64,000 nt of DNA. Origin: RGIG3077 sp045541475. Its GTDB lineage: Bacteria; Bacillota; Clostridia; Oscillospirales; Ruminococcaceae. The stretch covers positions 1-64,000 of the forward strand of contig JAZQJI010000025.1 in the NCBI GenBank assembly GCA_045541475.1. Direction: 5' to 3'. Below are positions 34,189 through 43,116 of the stretch, piece after piece (positions within the stretch are counted from its first letter, which is position 1; the number at the start of each line of letters is the position of its first letter). A model generated the notes under the pieces. That model ran no database searches. It saw only the letters and a program-made list of their open reading frames with translations, and had not been told where the DNA came from. The position numbers and the translations under genes are program-made.

Positions 34189-36204
34189 TTAACGTTTAAA
34201 CTGCCTTTCAATTTTTGATTTAGGCATTGAAAACATCACAGGTCTGCCGTGAGGACAATGCCTTATTTCATTGTTGTTAATTACTTCAACTGCAATTTTT
34301 TCAAGCTCAGCTATATCGTTGATATCGCCTTGCTTTACAGCCGATTTACAAGCCATTGTGTGTAAAATATCATCTATAATATCAGGATTTGCAAAAGTTG
34401 AATTATTCATCAGCTTTTGAGCCATTTGAGGCAGAATTTCGTCAATATCTCGCCTATCAAGCATCATTGGAATTTTTTTAGGCATAACAAGTGGTGTCTG
34501 AGAATAATCAAGCTCAAATCCTAATGCATTAACTGCACTTTCGTTATCTTTAAGAGCAGTTATTTCCTCTTCTGAAAGCATAACACCTGCTGACACAAGC
34601 ACAAGCTGACCTTCACCCGAAAGGGCTTGCTTTTTTAACTTTTCAAAAATAATTCTTTCATGAGCAGCGTGTTTATCAATAATGATTAATTCATCATCAC
34701 ATTCAGCCAAAATATAATTTCTGAAAGCCTCACCGATAACTCTGATATCAAGTTGTTTTTTGTCAGATAAAATATCTTCTGATATTTTAGGTTTTTCAAA
34801 CGATTGTGTGTTTATGTATTTAAACTTATTCCGGCTATCAATCTGTTCAGAAATTTCCTCTTCGTCATCATCAATTTTAATAACGGGCGAATTTGCATAA
34901 GTTTTTGCAGGCGTTGAATACTCCGAAAACTTTGGGGTCTGTGGCGTAACCTGCGGCACAACATCGGGTAAAGGCGATAATGCCTTGACATTAATATTTT
35001 CAGTATTATCAGTAATTTCAGATAACTTCTCTATCTGTTCACATTTTTCCGCAATGGATGCTGTATCAGATTTTTCTTTAATATAAACTTTTGATATTTT
35101 ATCTTCGCTTGGCGCATTAAACACAAGCTGAGTTTGTTTATATTCAGGTTCAGGTGCAGCTTTAAAATCGATATTTTTCTTTGTTTTATCTATATCAAGA
35201 TCATAATGCAGCTTGTTTAACATCAATGCATTTTTTACTGCAAAATAAACAGCATTAAACACACATTTTTCGTCTGAAAAACGCACTTCAGCCTTAGCGG
35301 GATGAACATTTACATCAACAGTTTGCGGGTCAATCTTCAAAAACAATACGCATGCAGGAAATTTCTGTGTCATTACAAGGTTTTTGTACGCTTCTTCAAG
35401 TGCGCAAGCGCAAGTGACAGATCGAACATATCTGCCGTTGATAAAGAAATTCTGAAAACCACGTGTACTTTTTGCATCAATCGGTTTAACAGTGTATCCG
35501 CATACCTCAATACCATCAGAAACATATGGTGCAACTTCAATAAGTTCACTTGCAAACGCTCTTCCGTAAACTGCATAAATAGCTGATATAAGCTTGGAAT
35601 CGCCTGAAGAAAAAACATCCTGCTTATTGTTTTTGATAAGACGAATTGAAACCTCGGGATGGGATAATATCTGCTTATTAACAGTAGCACTGATATAGTT
35701 TGCTTCTGTTGAATCTTTTTTCAAAAACTTTTGACGTGCGGGAACGTTGTAAAAAATATCTCTTATAATTATAGTTGTACCATCAGGGCAGCTTGATTCT
35801 TCAAAAAGCGTTTCAACACCGCCTTCAATGCAATAATGGGTTCCGTATTCGTCTTCCTTGCGTTTAGTAAGTATTTCAACCTTTGCAACAGCACAAATAG
35901 AAGCCAAAGCTTCACCTCTGAAACCTAATGTCAGGATACTGTCAAGATCGCATTTTTCGGCAATTTTGCTCGTTGCATGACGTAAAAATGCGTTTTTTAC
36001 ATCTTCACTTGCTATGCCGCAGCCATCATCGGTAACACGGATAAATGTAATTCCACCGTTTTTAATCTCAACCGTGATATGCTTAGCATAGGCATCTATT
36101 GAATTTTCAACAAGCTCCTTTATTACAGAAGCGGGTCTTTCAATAACCTCACCTGCCGCAATAAGCTCGGCTATATCTTTTGGTAAAACATTAATTCTCG
36201 GCAT
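34189..36204 (-). CDS. mutL: DNA mismatch repair protein MutL
   Basis: 671 aa. The N-terminal GHKL ATPase has the motifs ELVENSIDAYA, DDGCGI, HATSKI and GFRGEAL. The middle is a long acidic linker (~340-470). The C-terminal nuclease domain has DKHAAHERIIFE (metal-binding, with Lys for the common Gln) and CPHGRPV, so it is the endonuclease type expected in organisms without MutH. It lies directly after mutS. Confidence 0.94.
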   Translation of the reverse strand: MPRINVLPKDIAELIAAGEVIERPASVIKELVENSIDAYAKHITVEIKNGGITFIRVTDDGCGIASEDVKNAFLRHATSKIAEKCDLDSILTLGFRGEALASICAVAKVEILTKRKEDEYGTHYCIEGGVETLFEESSCPDGTTIIIRDIFYNVPARQKFLKKDSTEANYISATVNKQILSHPEVSIRLIKNNKQDVFSSGDSKLISAIYAVYGRAFASELIEVAPYVSDGIEVCGYTVKPIDAKSTRGFQNFFINGRYVRSVTCACALEEAYKNLVMTQKFPACVLFLKIDPQTVDVNVHPAKAEVRFSDEKCVFNAVYFAVKNALMLNKLHYDLDIDKTKKNIDFKAAPEPEYKQTQLVFNAPSEDKISKVYIKEKSDTASIAEKCEQIEKLSEITDNTENINVKALSPLPDVVPQVTPQTPKFSEYSTPAKTYANSPVIKIDDDEEEISEQIDSRNKFKYINTQSFEKPKISEDILSDKKQLDIRVIGEAFRNYILAECDDELIIIDKHAAHERIIFEKLKKQALSGEGQLVLVSAGVMLSEEEITALKDNESAVNALGFELDYSQTPLVMPKKIPMMLDRRDIDEILPQMAQKLMNNSTFANPDIIDDILHTMACKSAVKQGDINDIAELEKIAVEVINNNEIRHCPHGRPVMFSMPKSKIERQFKR

Positions 36205-36236
36205 AATTATTTATCCTTTGATATGTGGAAATTTAT

Positions 36237-38861
36237 TTACTGTAAAAGATCAATTAAATCCTCAAGAAATTCTCGACATTCATAATCCGAAAGTTCTTTT
36301 GTATTTATCTTTTTAAGCTTATCTACAATATAATCATTATTCATTGAAGCAAATGATATCTGTGATGAATTATCAGCATTAGCTGATTTGCCGTACTCGG
36401 CTTGCATTTCAAGCTCTGACAGCAATTTTTTTGCTCTATCAGTTACGGTTTTAGGGATTCCCGCAAGCATTGCTACCTCAATTCCGTAGCTATCGTCAGC
36501 AGAACCGGGAACAATTTTTCTTAAAAACTTTATGGAATCGCCATGTTTTTTTACAGCAACGCTATAATTCTTTGCGCCTTGCATTTGATTTTCCAGTGCA
36601 GTTAATTCATGATAATGCGTTGCAAACAAAGTTTTACAGCCAAGCTTTTTGTTTGTGCAAATGTTTTCAGCAACAGCTCTGGCAATGCTTATTCCGTCAA
36701 AGGTTGATGTTCCCCTGCCGACCTCGTCAAGAATAACAAGGCTGTTCTTCGTTGCGTTTTTGAGAATATCTGAAACTTCGCTCATCTCAACCATAAATGT
36801 ACTTTGACCTGCACTAAGGTCATCGGATGCACCCACCCTTGTAAAAAGCCTGTCAACTATGGATACAGACGCCGACTTTGCGGGCACAAAACAACCCGTT
36901 TGCGCCATGAGCACAATAAGTGCAACCTGACGCATATATGTCGATTTACCCGACATATTAGGACCTGTAAGAATAATAAGACGATTATCACGCAAATCAA
37001 GATATACATCGTTAGGCACAAAAACCTCATCATTAAGCATATGCTCCACAACGGGATGTCTACCATCGTGAATATATATAATACCGTCCGCAGTTATATT
37101 GGGACGTGTATAATTATTTTCTGAAGAAACCTGCGCAAACGAACAAAGAGTATCAAGCAATGCCAGTGCGTTTGCAGTATCTCTTGTCTGTTCAAGTTTG
37201 GTTGCAGCAAAATCACGCAATTCTGCAAAAATACTTTCTTCCAAAGCTATTGATTTATCTTTTGCACCGAGTACCGTTGCTTCAAATTGCTTTAATTCTT
37301 CGGTAATAAATCTTTCAGCATTGGCGAGCGTTTGTTTTCTTATGTAATTATCGGGAATTAAATCGTAATATGAACGTGTAACTTCAAAATAATACCCAAA
37401 AACACGATTAAAGCCTATTTTTAAAGCTTTAATGCCTGTGCGTTCTCTCTCATCACTTTCAAGCTTTGCCATCATATCAGATGTATTAGTAATCAAATTA
37501 TGCAGTTTATCAAGCTCATCATTAAAGCCTTCTCTGATAACGCCGCCGTCCTTACAACTTATCGGGGGTTCGTCAACAAGCGCATTGGTGATAAGAGTTG
37601 CCAAATCTTCAAGGGAATCAATATTATCATTTATATTGGAAATAAGTTTGGACTGAGAAATCAACCCAAGAGAACGTTTTATATCGGGCAACTGCTGTGC
37701 GGTAACGCTTAAAGACTTTAAATCTCTGGGGGTTGCAGTTTTGCACACAACTCTTGTCATCAAGCGTTCAAGGTCGTATACCTTTGAAAGCAAATCCTGA
37801 AGTTCAAACAAAACGTATCCGTTATTAATCAAAGCCTCAACGGCATCTTGGCGTTCAATAATCTGATACGGTTTTACAAGAGGCTGTTCAATACATTTTT
37901 TCAAAAAACGTCTGCCCATTGATGTTTTAGTTCTGTCAAGAACCCATATCAAACTACCGCGCCTATCATTAGAACGCATTGTTTCGGTAAGCTCTAAGTT
38001 GCGGCGGGCATTTCTGTCCATAATCATTGTATCGTTGTCGGTACAAATATTAAGATGCGTAAACCTGCTCACCAATGATTTTTGGGTTTGAGCAATATAT
38101 CCAAAAACTGCGCAAAGTGCCATAGCATCAACGCTTTCAGACGAAATTTCAATTTCTTCGAATGAACTGCATGAAAGCTGTGCAAAAATAGTATGCTGAT
38201 TTTTGGGCACATCAAAATCATCGTCATCAAGCAGAGATACTGTTGAAAACAATGAATTTTTAATATATGCCGTAACATTTTTAAGCTTAAGGCAATCCTG
38301 CGACATCAGAACCTCGGCAGGACGGCAACAAGCAAGTCTGTTTATAATATCCTGCTCAATATTTGATTTGTCAATACAGCAGAGATTGACCTCGCCGGTT
38401 GAAATATCGGCATAAACAAGCGAGGCGCATTTGTTGAAATACGCAATACAGCAAAGATAATTATTTGATGAATCATCAAGCATACTGCTTTCGATAATGG
38501 TACCAGGTGTTACAACACGAACAATATCACGCACAACAAGACCCTTTGCGCTCGGCGGCGTAAGCTGTTCACATATAGCAACCTTAAAGCCCAAACCAAT
38601 AAGCTTTTTGATATAAACCTCTGCGCTGTGATGCGGCACACCACACATGGGCGCACGCTCAGCAAGTCCACATTCCTTACCTGTAAGTGTTAACTCAATA
38701 GCACGGGAAACCCGCACTGCGTCATCAAAAAACATTTCATAAAAATCCCCCACTCTGAAAAACAAAACGTGCCCGGGATATTTTTCTTTTGTTTCAACAT
38801 ACTGACGCATCATCGGCGAAAGTTTTTCAATATCTTCCTGTTTTAAATAATCCGATTTCAT
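36237..38861 (-). CDS. mutS: DNA mismatch repair protein MutS
   Basis: About 874 aa. The mismatch-recognition Phe/Glu region is near FFRVGDFYEMFFDD (~35-48), the clamp and lever helices are in the middle, and the ATPase domain has GPNMSGKSTYMRQ (Walker A) and VILDEVGRGTSTFDG (Walker B). ATG 38861 follows GCGAGG by 7 nt and is preferred to a TTG two codons upstream. Order miaB-ricA-mutS-mutL matches Bacillus. Confidence 0.95.
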   Translation of the reverse strand: MKSDYLKQEDIEKLSPMMRQYVETKEKYPGHVLFFRVGDFYEMFFDDAVRVSRAIELTLTGKECGLAERAPMCGVPHHSAEVYIKKLIGLGFKVAICEQLTPPSAKGLVVRDIVRVVTPGTIIESSMLDDSSNNYLCCIAYFNKCASLVYADISTGEVNLCCIDKSNIEQDIINRLACCRPAEVLMSQDCLKLKNVTAYIKNSLFSTVSLLDDDDFDVPKNQHTIFAQLSCSSFEEIEISSESVDAMALCAVFGYIAQTQKSLVSRFTHLNICTDNDTMIMDRNARRNLELTETMRSNDRRGSLIWVLDRTKTSMGRRFLKKCIEQPLVKPYQIIERQDAVEALINNGYVLFELQDLLSKVYDLERLMTRVVCKTATPRDLKSLSVTAQQLPDIKRSLGLISQSKLISNINDNIDSLEDLATLITNALVDEPPISCKDGGVIREGFNDELDKLHNLITNTSDMMAKLESDERERTGIKALKIGFNRVFGYYFEVTRSYYDLIPDNYIRKQTLANAERFITEELKQFEATVLGAKDKSIALEESIFAELRDFAATKLEQTRDTANALALLDTLCSFAQVSSENNYTRPNITADGIIYIHDGRHPVVEHMLNDEVFVPNDVYLDLRDNRLIILTGPNMSGKSTYMRQVALIVLMAQTGCFVPAKSASVSIVDRLFTRVGASDDLSAGQSTFMVEMSEVSDILKNATKNSLVILDEVGRGTSTFDGISIARAVAENICTNKKLGCKTLFATHYHELTALENQMQGAKNYSVAVKKHGDSIKFLRKIVPGSADDSYGIEVAMLAGIPKTVTDRAKKLLSELEMQAEYGKSANADNSSQISFASMNNDYIVDKLKKINTKELSDYECREFLEDLIDLLQ

Positions 38862-38896
38862 CGGCAACCTCGCTTTAATTTACTGTGATTTATTAA

Positions 38897-39304
38897 TTAG
38901 TGGCAAGCTGAACAGCTTGCGCAACTGCCCGAACATGTCGGAGGAAGCGCATCACACGTTTTAGGATCTTCACCGTTTGCACTTGCTGTAATGATGTTGT
39001 TAATCATGTTAAGCATTTCATCAAGCTTATCCTTTGCGTTGTTATATGCAATCATATTTTCGCTCTGCATAATTTCCTGATACTTTTCCTTAATCTGATT
39101 ATCAATTTCTTTAAGCTTGTCCATGTTGCGCTCTTCTTTTGACATTTCTGTGTTAAGGTTAAGTCTTAAAAGGTTAAATTCACCGATTTTTTTCTGCAAT
39201 TCAGCATCATTATCGTTTGCATCACGCGCAACGCAATAATTAATATATCTTGCATCCTCCTGAATTAATGCTCCAAGTTCTCTTGCCTTTTCAATAACAT
39301 CCAT
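38897..39304 (-). CDS. ricA: RicA/YmcA (YlbF-family) protein with C-terminal Cys cluster
   Basis: 135 aa, alpha-helical, with the YlbF/YmcA family core (MDVIEKARELGALIQED; MSKEERNMDKLKEI). The position between miaB and mutS is that of ymcA in Bacillus. The C-terminal tail has five Cys and a terminal His in about 17 residues (pattern C-x6-C-x3-C-x2-C-x2-C-H). In Bacillus the RicA-RicF-RicT complex carries [4Fe-4S] clusters and helps RNase Y mature mRNAs; this tail is a plausible cluster or metal site. Confidence 0.72.
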   Translation of the reverse strand: MDVIEKARELGALIQEDARYINYCVARDANDNDAELQKKIGEFNLLRLNLNTEMSKEERNMDKLKEIDNQIKEKYQEIMQSENMIAYNNAKDKLDEMLNMINNIITASANGEDPKTCDALPPTCSGSCASCSACH

Positions 39305-39323
39305 GATTTCAAATTCCTTTCTT

Positions 39324-39557
39324 TTATTTAAATAATAATTCTTTAATGGCGATTATAAGTCTTAAAATTACATAAACGCCAAGTAAAATCAATATAATTT
39401 TAAACACTGCGCCGAGTATTATACCAAGCAGATTAAGCACAAAAACAACCAATGCAATACCTGCAAGTATACCCGAAGCCTTTTTAAATGCGCCCTTGCC
39501 AAAACCTATAAAATCAAGCACGAGCAAAACAAATGCAATTATAAGTAAATATTTCAT
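39324..39557 (-). CDS. Small membrane protein, 77 aa
   Basis: Almost the whole protein is hydrophobic, with two membrane segments (residues ~2-18 and ~28-70, the latter perhaps two helices) and a Lys/Glu C-terminus. No family recognised. It lies 19 nt after miaB and 19 nt before ricA on the same strand, so it is co-transcribed with the mismatch-repair genes. Confidence 0.6.
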   Translation of the reverse strand: MKYLLIIAFVLLVLDFIGFGKGAFKKASGILAGIALVVFVLNLLGIILGAVFKIILILLGVYVILRLIIAIKELLFK

Positions 39558-39576
39558 TTTATGTCACCAAAATCTA

Positions 39577-40953
39577 TCAGTCTACTACAACGCCTTCAAC
39601 AGCCCAGTTTTTCGTATTGTTGATTTTTACGTTAACAAACTGTCCAAGCTTTTCCTTATCGCATGGGAACTCAACGATAATTCCTTCGTAGCTTTTGCCC
39701 AAAAGCCAGTTTTCAGCTGTTTTACTTTCACTTTCTGCAAGAACACGCAAAGTTTTACCCATAAAACGTTTGTAACTTTGCGTTGTGATTTCACGCTGCA
39801 ATTTCAAAAGGCGTTCCATACGCTGTACTTTTTCTTCCTCGGTGATGCTATCGGGCATTACTGCAGCCTTTGTGCGTTCACGCTTAGAGTAAATAAAGGT
39901 ATAAAGATTATCATATTTAACACGTTTAATAAGCTCTAATGTACCAAGAAAATCCTCTTCTGATTCATCGGGGAAGCCAATGAGAATATCACTTGAAAAA
40001 GAAAAATCAGGTACTTTACTGCGTGCATAATCTACAATTTCAAGATATTTTTCAACAGTATAACGTCTGTTCATTCTGTCAAGAACGATATCACTGCCGC
40101 ACTGTACGGGAAGATGAATTTGCTTTGCGATTTTATCGCACTCAATAACAGCATCAATCAAATCTTTTGAAGCGTCCTTAGGATGTGACGACATAAATCT
40201 GACGATAAAATCGCCGTCAATTTCATTTATCTTGCGCAGCAATTCAGGAAAAGTAATTCCGCCATCATACGAATTTACATTCTGCCCCAACAGCATAATT
40301 TCTTTAAAACCGTTATCTGCAAGAGTTTTTACTTCAGCAAGAATACTTTCTGGCTTTCTTGAACGCTCACGTCCTCTTACGTAGGGCACAACACAATATG
40401 TGCAGAAATTATTGCATCCGTACATTATCGGCACGGAAGCTTTAGGGAAGGTTGTACGCAAAGGAACAATCTCTTCATTTATTCCGTCGTTATACTCATT
40501 AATATCACACAGCTTTGAAGCACCGTTTAACTTTTTGTACAAAAGTGAAGGTAATTTGCCCTGTGCAAACGTTCCGAAAACAATATCAACAAAAGGATAG
40601 CTTTTAGCTATCTTCTTTGCAATATGCTCCTGCTGAGCCATACAACCGCATAGTCCAATAATTGTCTCGGGATTCTTTTCTTTAATATGTTTTGCAAAAC
40701 CGATATTTCCAAATGCTCTATCCTCAGCGTTCTCACGCACAGCGCAGGTGTTAAAAATAATCAAATCGGCATCCTCGGGTGTATCTGTAAGCTCATAGCC
40801 CATATCTACACAAAGGCTTTTAAGCTTATCACCATCGCAAAAATTCAACTGACAGCCGTAACTGCGTACATGCGCCTTTTGCACCTTTGGCATAGTCGAA
40901 ATTATTTCTCTTACAAGAGCAATATCTTTTTGCATTTCACTGATATTATTCAT
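39577..40953 (-). CDS. miaB: tRNA-2-methylthio-N6-dimethylallyladenosine synthase
   Basis: 458-aa radical SAM methylthiotransferase. The N-terminal UPF0004 domain has cluster Cys in RSYGCQLNFCDGD, FNTCAVRE and LCGCMAQ. The radical SAM motif is GCNNFCTYCVVPYVRG (CxxxCxxC, ~residues 178-193), and a C-terminal TRAM domain follows. It modifies ms2i6A37 on the tRNAs first handled by MiaA. It heads the miaB-ricA-mutS-mutL-miaA-hfq block. Confidence 0.94.
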   Translation of the reverse strand: MNNISEMQKDIALVREIISTMPKVQKAHVRSYGCQLNFCDGDKLKSLCVDMGYELTDTPEDADLIIFNTCAVRENAEDRAFGNIGFAKHIKEKNPETIIGLCGCMAQQEHIAKKIAKSYPFVDIVFGTFAQGKLPSLLYKKLNGASKLCDINEYNDGINEEIVPLRTTFPKASVPIMYGCNNFCTYCVVPYVRGRERSRKPESILAEVKTLADNGFKEIMLLGQNVNSYDGGITFPELLRKINEIDGDFIVRFMSSHPKDASKDLIDAVIECDKIAKQIHLPVQCGSDIVLDRMNRRYTVEKYLEIVDYARSKVPDFSFSSDILIGFPDESEEDFLGTLELIKRVKYDNLYTFIYSKRERTKAAVMPDSITEEEKVQRMERLLKLQREITTQSYKRFMGKTLRVLAESESKTAENWLLGKSYEGIIVEFPCDKEKLGQFVNVKINNTKNWAVEGVVVD

Positions 40954-40971
40954 ACTTGTACCACCTTAAAA

Positions 40972-41481
40972 TCAGAAAGCAAAGTTGCTTACAACAGCAG
41001 TATAGCCGTTGTTACTTTCAGTAAAATACAAATATATCTTTTGTGAATTATATTCAAGCCAATAAGCTTCAGTTACTTTCATATCTAATACTTTAAGCTC
41101 TGATTGATAATCGTTTTTCTCGTTAACTTTTTCTTTGGAATTATACTGATATCCATATCCGTTTTCATACAAAGCATAAAAAGTAATATTGGGATAGTTT
41201 TGTACAATGTATCGTTTAGGATTCAGCGAACCGATTTCAAACTTTGCATAAATCTTTTCCGAATTATCATCAACGTTTGATTTACCGCTATCAATAATAC
41301 TATAAGAGTCTGTATTTACACTGAGAACACTTTGAATTTGTGTAAGACTTACAGAGTCATATTCGGGCTTTGAGCTCAAACCAATAAATATTCCTACACC
41401 TGCAATCAATGCTACACAGGCAACGATTATAATATATTTTAAATATGATTTTGATTTTGTTTCTGTATTTTTTTTAGACAT
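40972..41481 (-). CDS. Hypothetical membrane-anchored protein, 169 aa
   Basis: One N-terminal membrane segment (YIIIVACVALIAGVGIFIGL, residues ~15-35) preceded by a Lys-rich cytoplasmic end, then a ~130-residue outside domain rich in Tyr, Asn and Ser. No recognised motif. It lies 3 nt after galE and 18 nt before miaB on the same strand. Confidence 0.55.
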   Translation of the reverse strand: MSKKNTETKSKSYLKYIIIVACVALIAGVGIFIGLSSKPEYDSVSLTQIQSVLSVNTDSYSIIDSGKSNVDDNSEKIYAKFEIGSLNPKRYIVQNYPNITFYALYENGYGYQYNSKEKVNEKNDYQSELKVLDMKVTEAYWLEYNSQKIYLYFTESNNGYTAVVSNFAF

Positions 41482-41484
41482 AGT

Positions 41485-42501
41485 TTAGTCCTCCGGATAT
41501 CCCTGCGGATTATTGGATTGCCAACGCCATGAATCACGGCACATATCATCGAGAGTTTTTTCGGTTTTCCAGTTCAAAACTTCAAATGCTTTTTTAGGAT
41601 TTGCATAGTATTCAGGTAAATCACCGTCACGCCTTGCAGTTACAACATAAGGTATTTCAACATTGTTTACCTTTTCAAAAGTTTTAACGATATCAAGCAC
41701 GCTGTAACCAACACCGGTACCAAGGTTAAACGCTTCACAGCCTTTATTATTTGCGCTGTATACCAATGCAGCAACATGGCCTTTAGCAAGGTCACTTACG
41801 TGAATATAATCACGCACGCCTGTACCGTCTTTAGTGGGATAATCATCACCAAACACGCTAAGCTTTTCACGCTTACCGACAGCAACCTGTGTGATATACG
41901 GCATAAGATTATTCGGAATACCATTGGGATTATCACCAATCAAACCACTTTCATGCGCACCTATTGGATTAAAGTATCTTAAAAGAACAACTGATAAATC
42001 TTTATCAGCATTGGCTGCGTCCATTAAAATATGCTCAATAAACATTTTTGTTCTGCCGTAAGGATTTACAGCATTTGTAGGCATATCTTCAACGTATTCA
42101 ACTCTGTCGGCATTGCCGTAAACTGTTGCAGAAGAACTGAAAACAAAGCTCTTTACATTGTACTCTTCCATACATTCGAGTAAAGTGAGAGTAGTATCTA
42201 TATTATTACGGTAGTACATTGTTGGTTTTTCGCATGATTCACCAACTGCTTTATAACCCGCAAAATGTATAACTGCATCAATATTCTCGGTAGCAAAAAG
42301 CTGAGAAAGCGACACTTTATCGGCTACATCAATGTTATAAAGAGTAATGTCCTTACCTGTTATCGTTTTTAGTCTTTCCATTATTTTAGGACTTGCGTTG
42401 CTAAAATCATCAGCAATGACAACGTCATAACCCGATTCGATAAGTTCAATGCAAGTATGGCTGCCAATGTATCCGGCGCCGCCTGTAAGTAATACTTTCA
42501 T
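41485..42501 (-). CDS. galE: UDP-glucose 4-epimerase
   Basis: 338-aa extended short-chain dehydrogenase that interconverts UDP-glucose and UDP-galactose. It has NAD motif TGGAGYIGSH at the N-terminus, SSSATVYG (catalytic Ser) and YGRTK (Tyr-x3-Lys). ATG 42501 follows GAAAGG by 9 nt; a start seven codons upstream would include that site. It provides galactose units for envelope polysaccharides or for galactose use. Confidence 0.93.
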   Translation of the reverse strand: MKVLLTGGAGYIGSHTCIELIESGYDVVIADDFSNASPKIMERLKTITGKDITLYNIDVADKVSLSQLFATENIDAVIHFAGYKAVGESCEKPTMYYRNNIDTTLTLLECMEEYNVKSFVFSSSATVYGNADRVEYVEDMPTNAVNPYGRTKMFIEHILMDAANADKDLSVVLLRYFNPIGAHESGLIGDNPNGIPNNLMPYITQVAVGKREKLSVFGDDYPTKDGTGVRDYIHVSDLAKGHVAALVYSANNKGCEAFNLGTGVGYSVLDIVKTFEKVNNVEIPYVVTARRDGDLPEYYANPKKAFEVLNWKTEKTLDDMCRDSWRWQSNNPQGYPED

Positions 42502-42597
42502 AGTGATAACCTTTCTTCGCATAAAAATACATAATATATTATAGCAAAATACGACAGAAATTACAAGTACTATTTTTGTAATTATTATTTTGTTAAC

Positions 42598-42636
42598 ATA
42601 AAAAACACCCGAGAAGAATTGCTTCCTCTCAGGTGA
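42598..42636 (-). terminator. Terminator of the HPt-like gene
   Basis: On the minus strand a 12-bp stem with two wobble pairs (CACCTGAGAGGA with TTCTCGGGTG side) is followed by TTTTTTATG. It isolates the small gene at 42643 from galE. Confidence 0.75.
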
Positions 42637-42642
42637 GAATAA

Positions 42643-42996
42643 TTATGATTGTTTTACAATATTGCTTAATCTATTGTACTTAGGCTCAAGCAGCTCCATG
42701 ATATGTTTTGCTTCGCTGATTAGGTTTTTTTCAAGAAAATCTTTGATTTTTTCAACCAATTCGACAATCTCCAATATATACAATTCTTTACTTGCGCTTA
42801 AAAAAGCGCTAACATAAAACATTGATTTAGAAACATCACCTGAATCAAGACATCTTTTCATGTCCAATATATCATTTTCCTGAAAATAGTTTTTCAAGAA
42901 TATCATGTACAAATCGGCATTACCTCCGTATTTTTCACTTCCCGAATCTACATTAACATTATTATCAATTAAAAGTTTGTATGTTGCATCATTCAT
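42643..42996 (-). CDS. Degenerate HPt-fold-like protein, 117 aa
   Basis: The N-terminus (NVNVDSGSEKYGGNADLYMIFLKNYFQE) reads like the start of a histidine phosphotransfer domain, which usually has a GGDxELY...L..F motif. The helix that should carry the phosphate-accepting His (pattern AHxLKG) reads YVSAFLSAS, so both His and the Lys-Gly are missing. All-helical, no membrane segment. It is a single-gene unit with its own terminator. If the fold is right, it cannot take part in phosphorelay by the usual chemistry and may act as a binding or inhibitor protein. Confidence 0.5.
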   Translation of the reverse strand: MNDATYKLLIDNNVNVDSGSEKYGGNADLYMIFLKNYFQENDILDMKRCLDSGDVSKSMFYVSAFLSASKELYILEIVELVEKIKDFLEKNLISEAKHIMELLEPKYNRLSNIVKQS

Positions 42997-43116
42997 ATCT
43001 TAAAAATACCCTTGTTCATTAAAAATAAATTATATTTTATGATTTTATCAAATTTATTTTATCACAATATTTCTAAAATATCAATAGTTATCTTGAAGTT
43101 TACATTTTATTAATAT

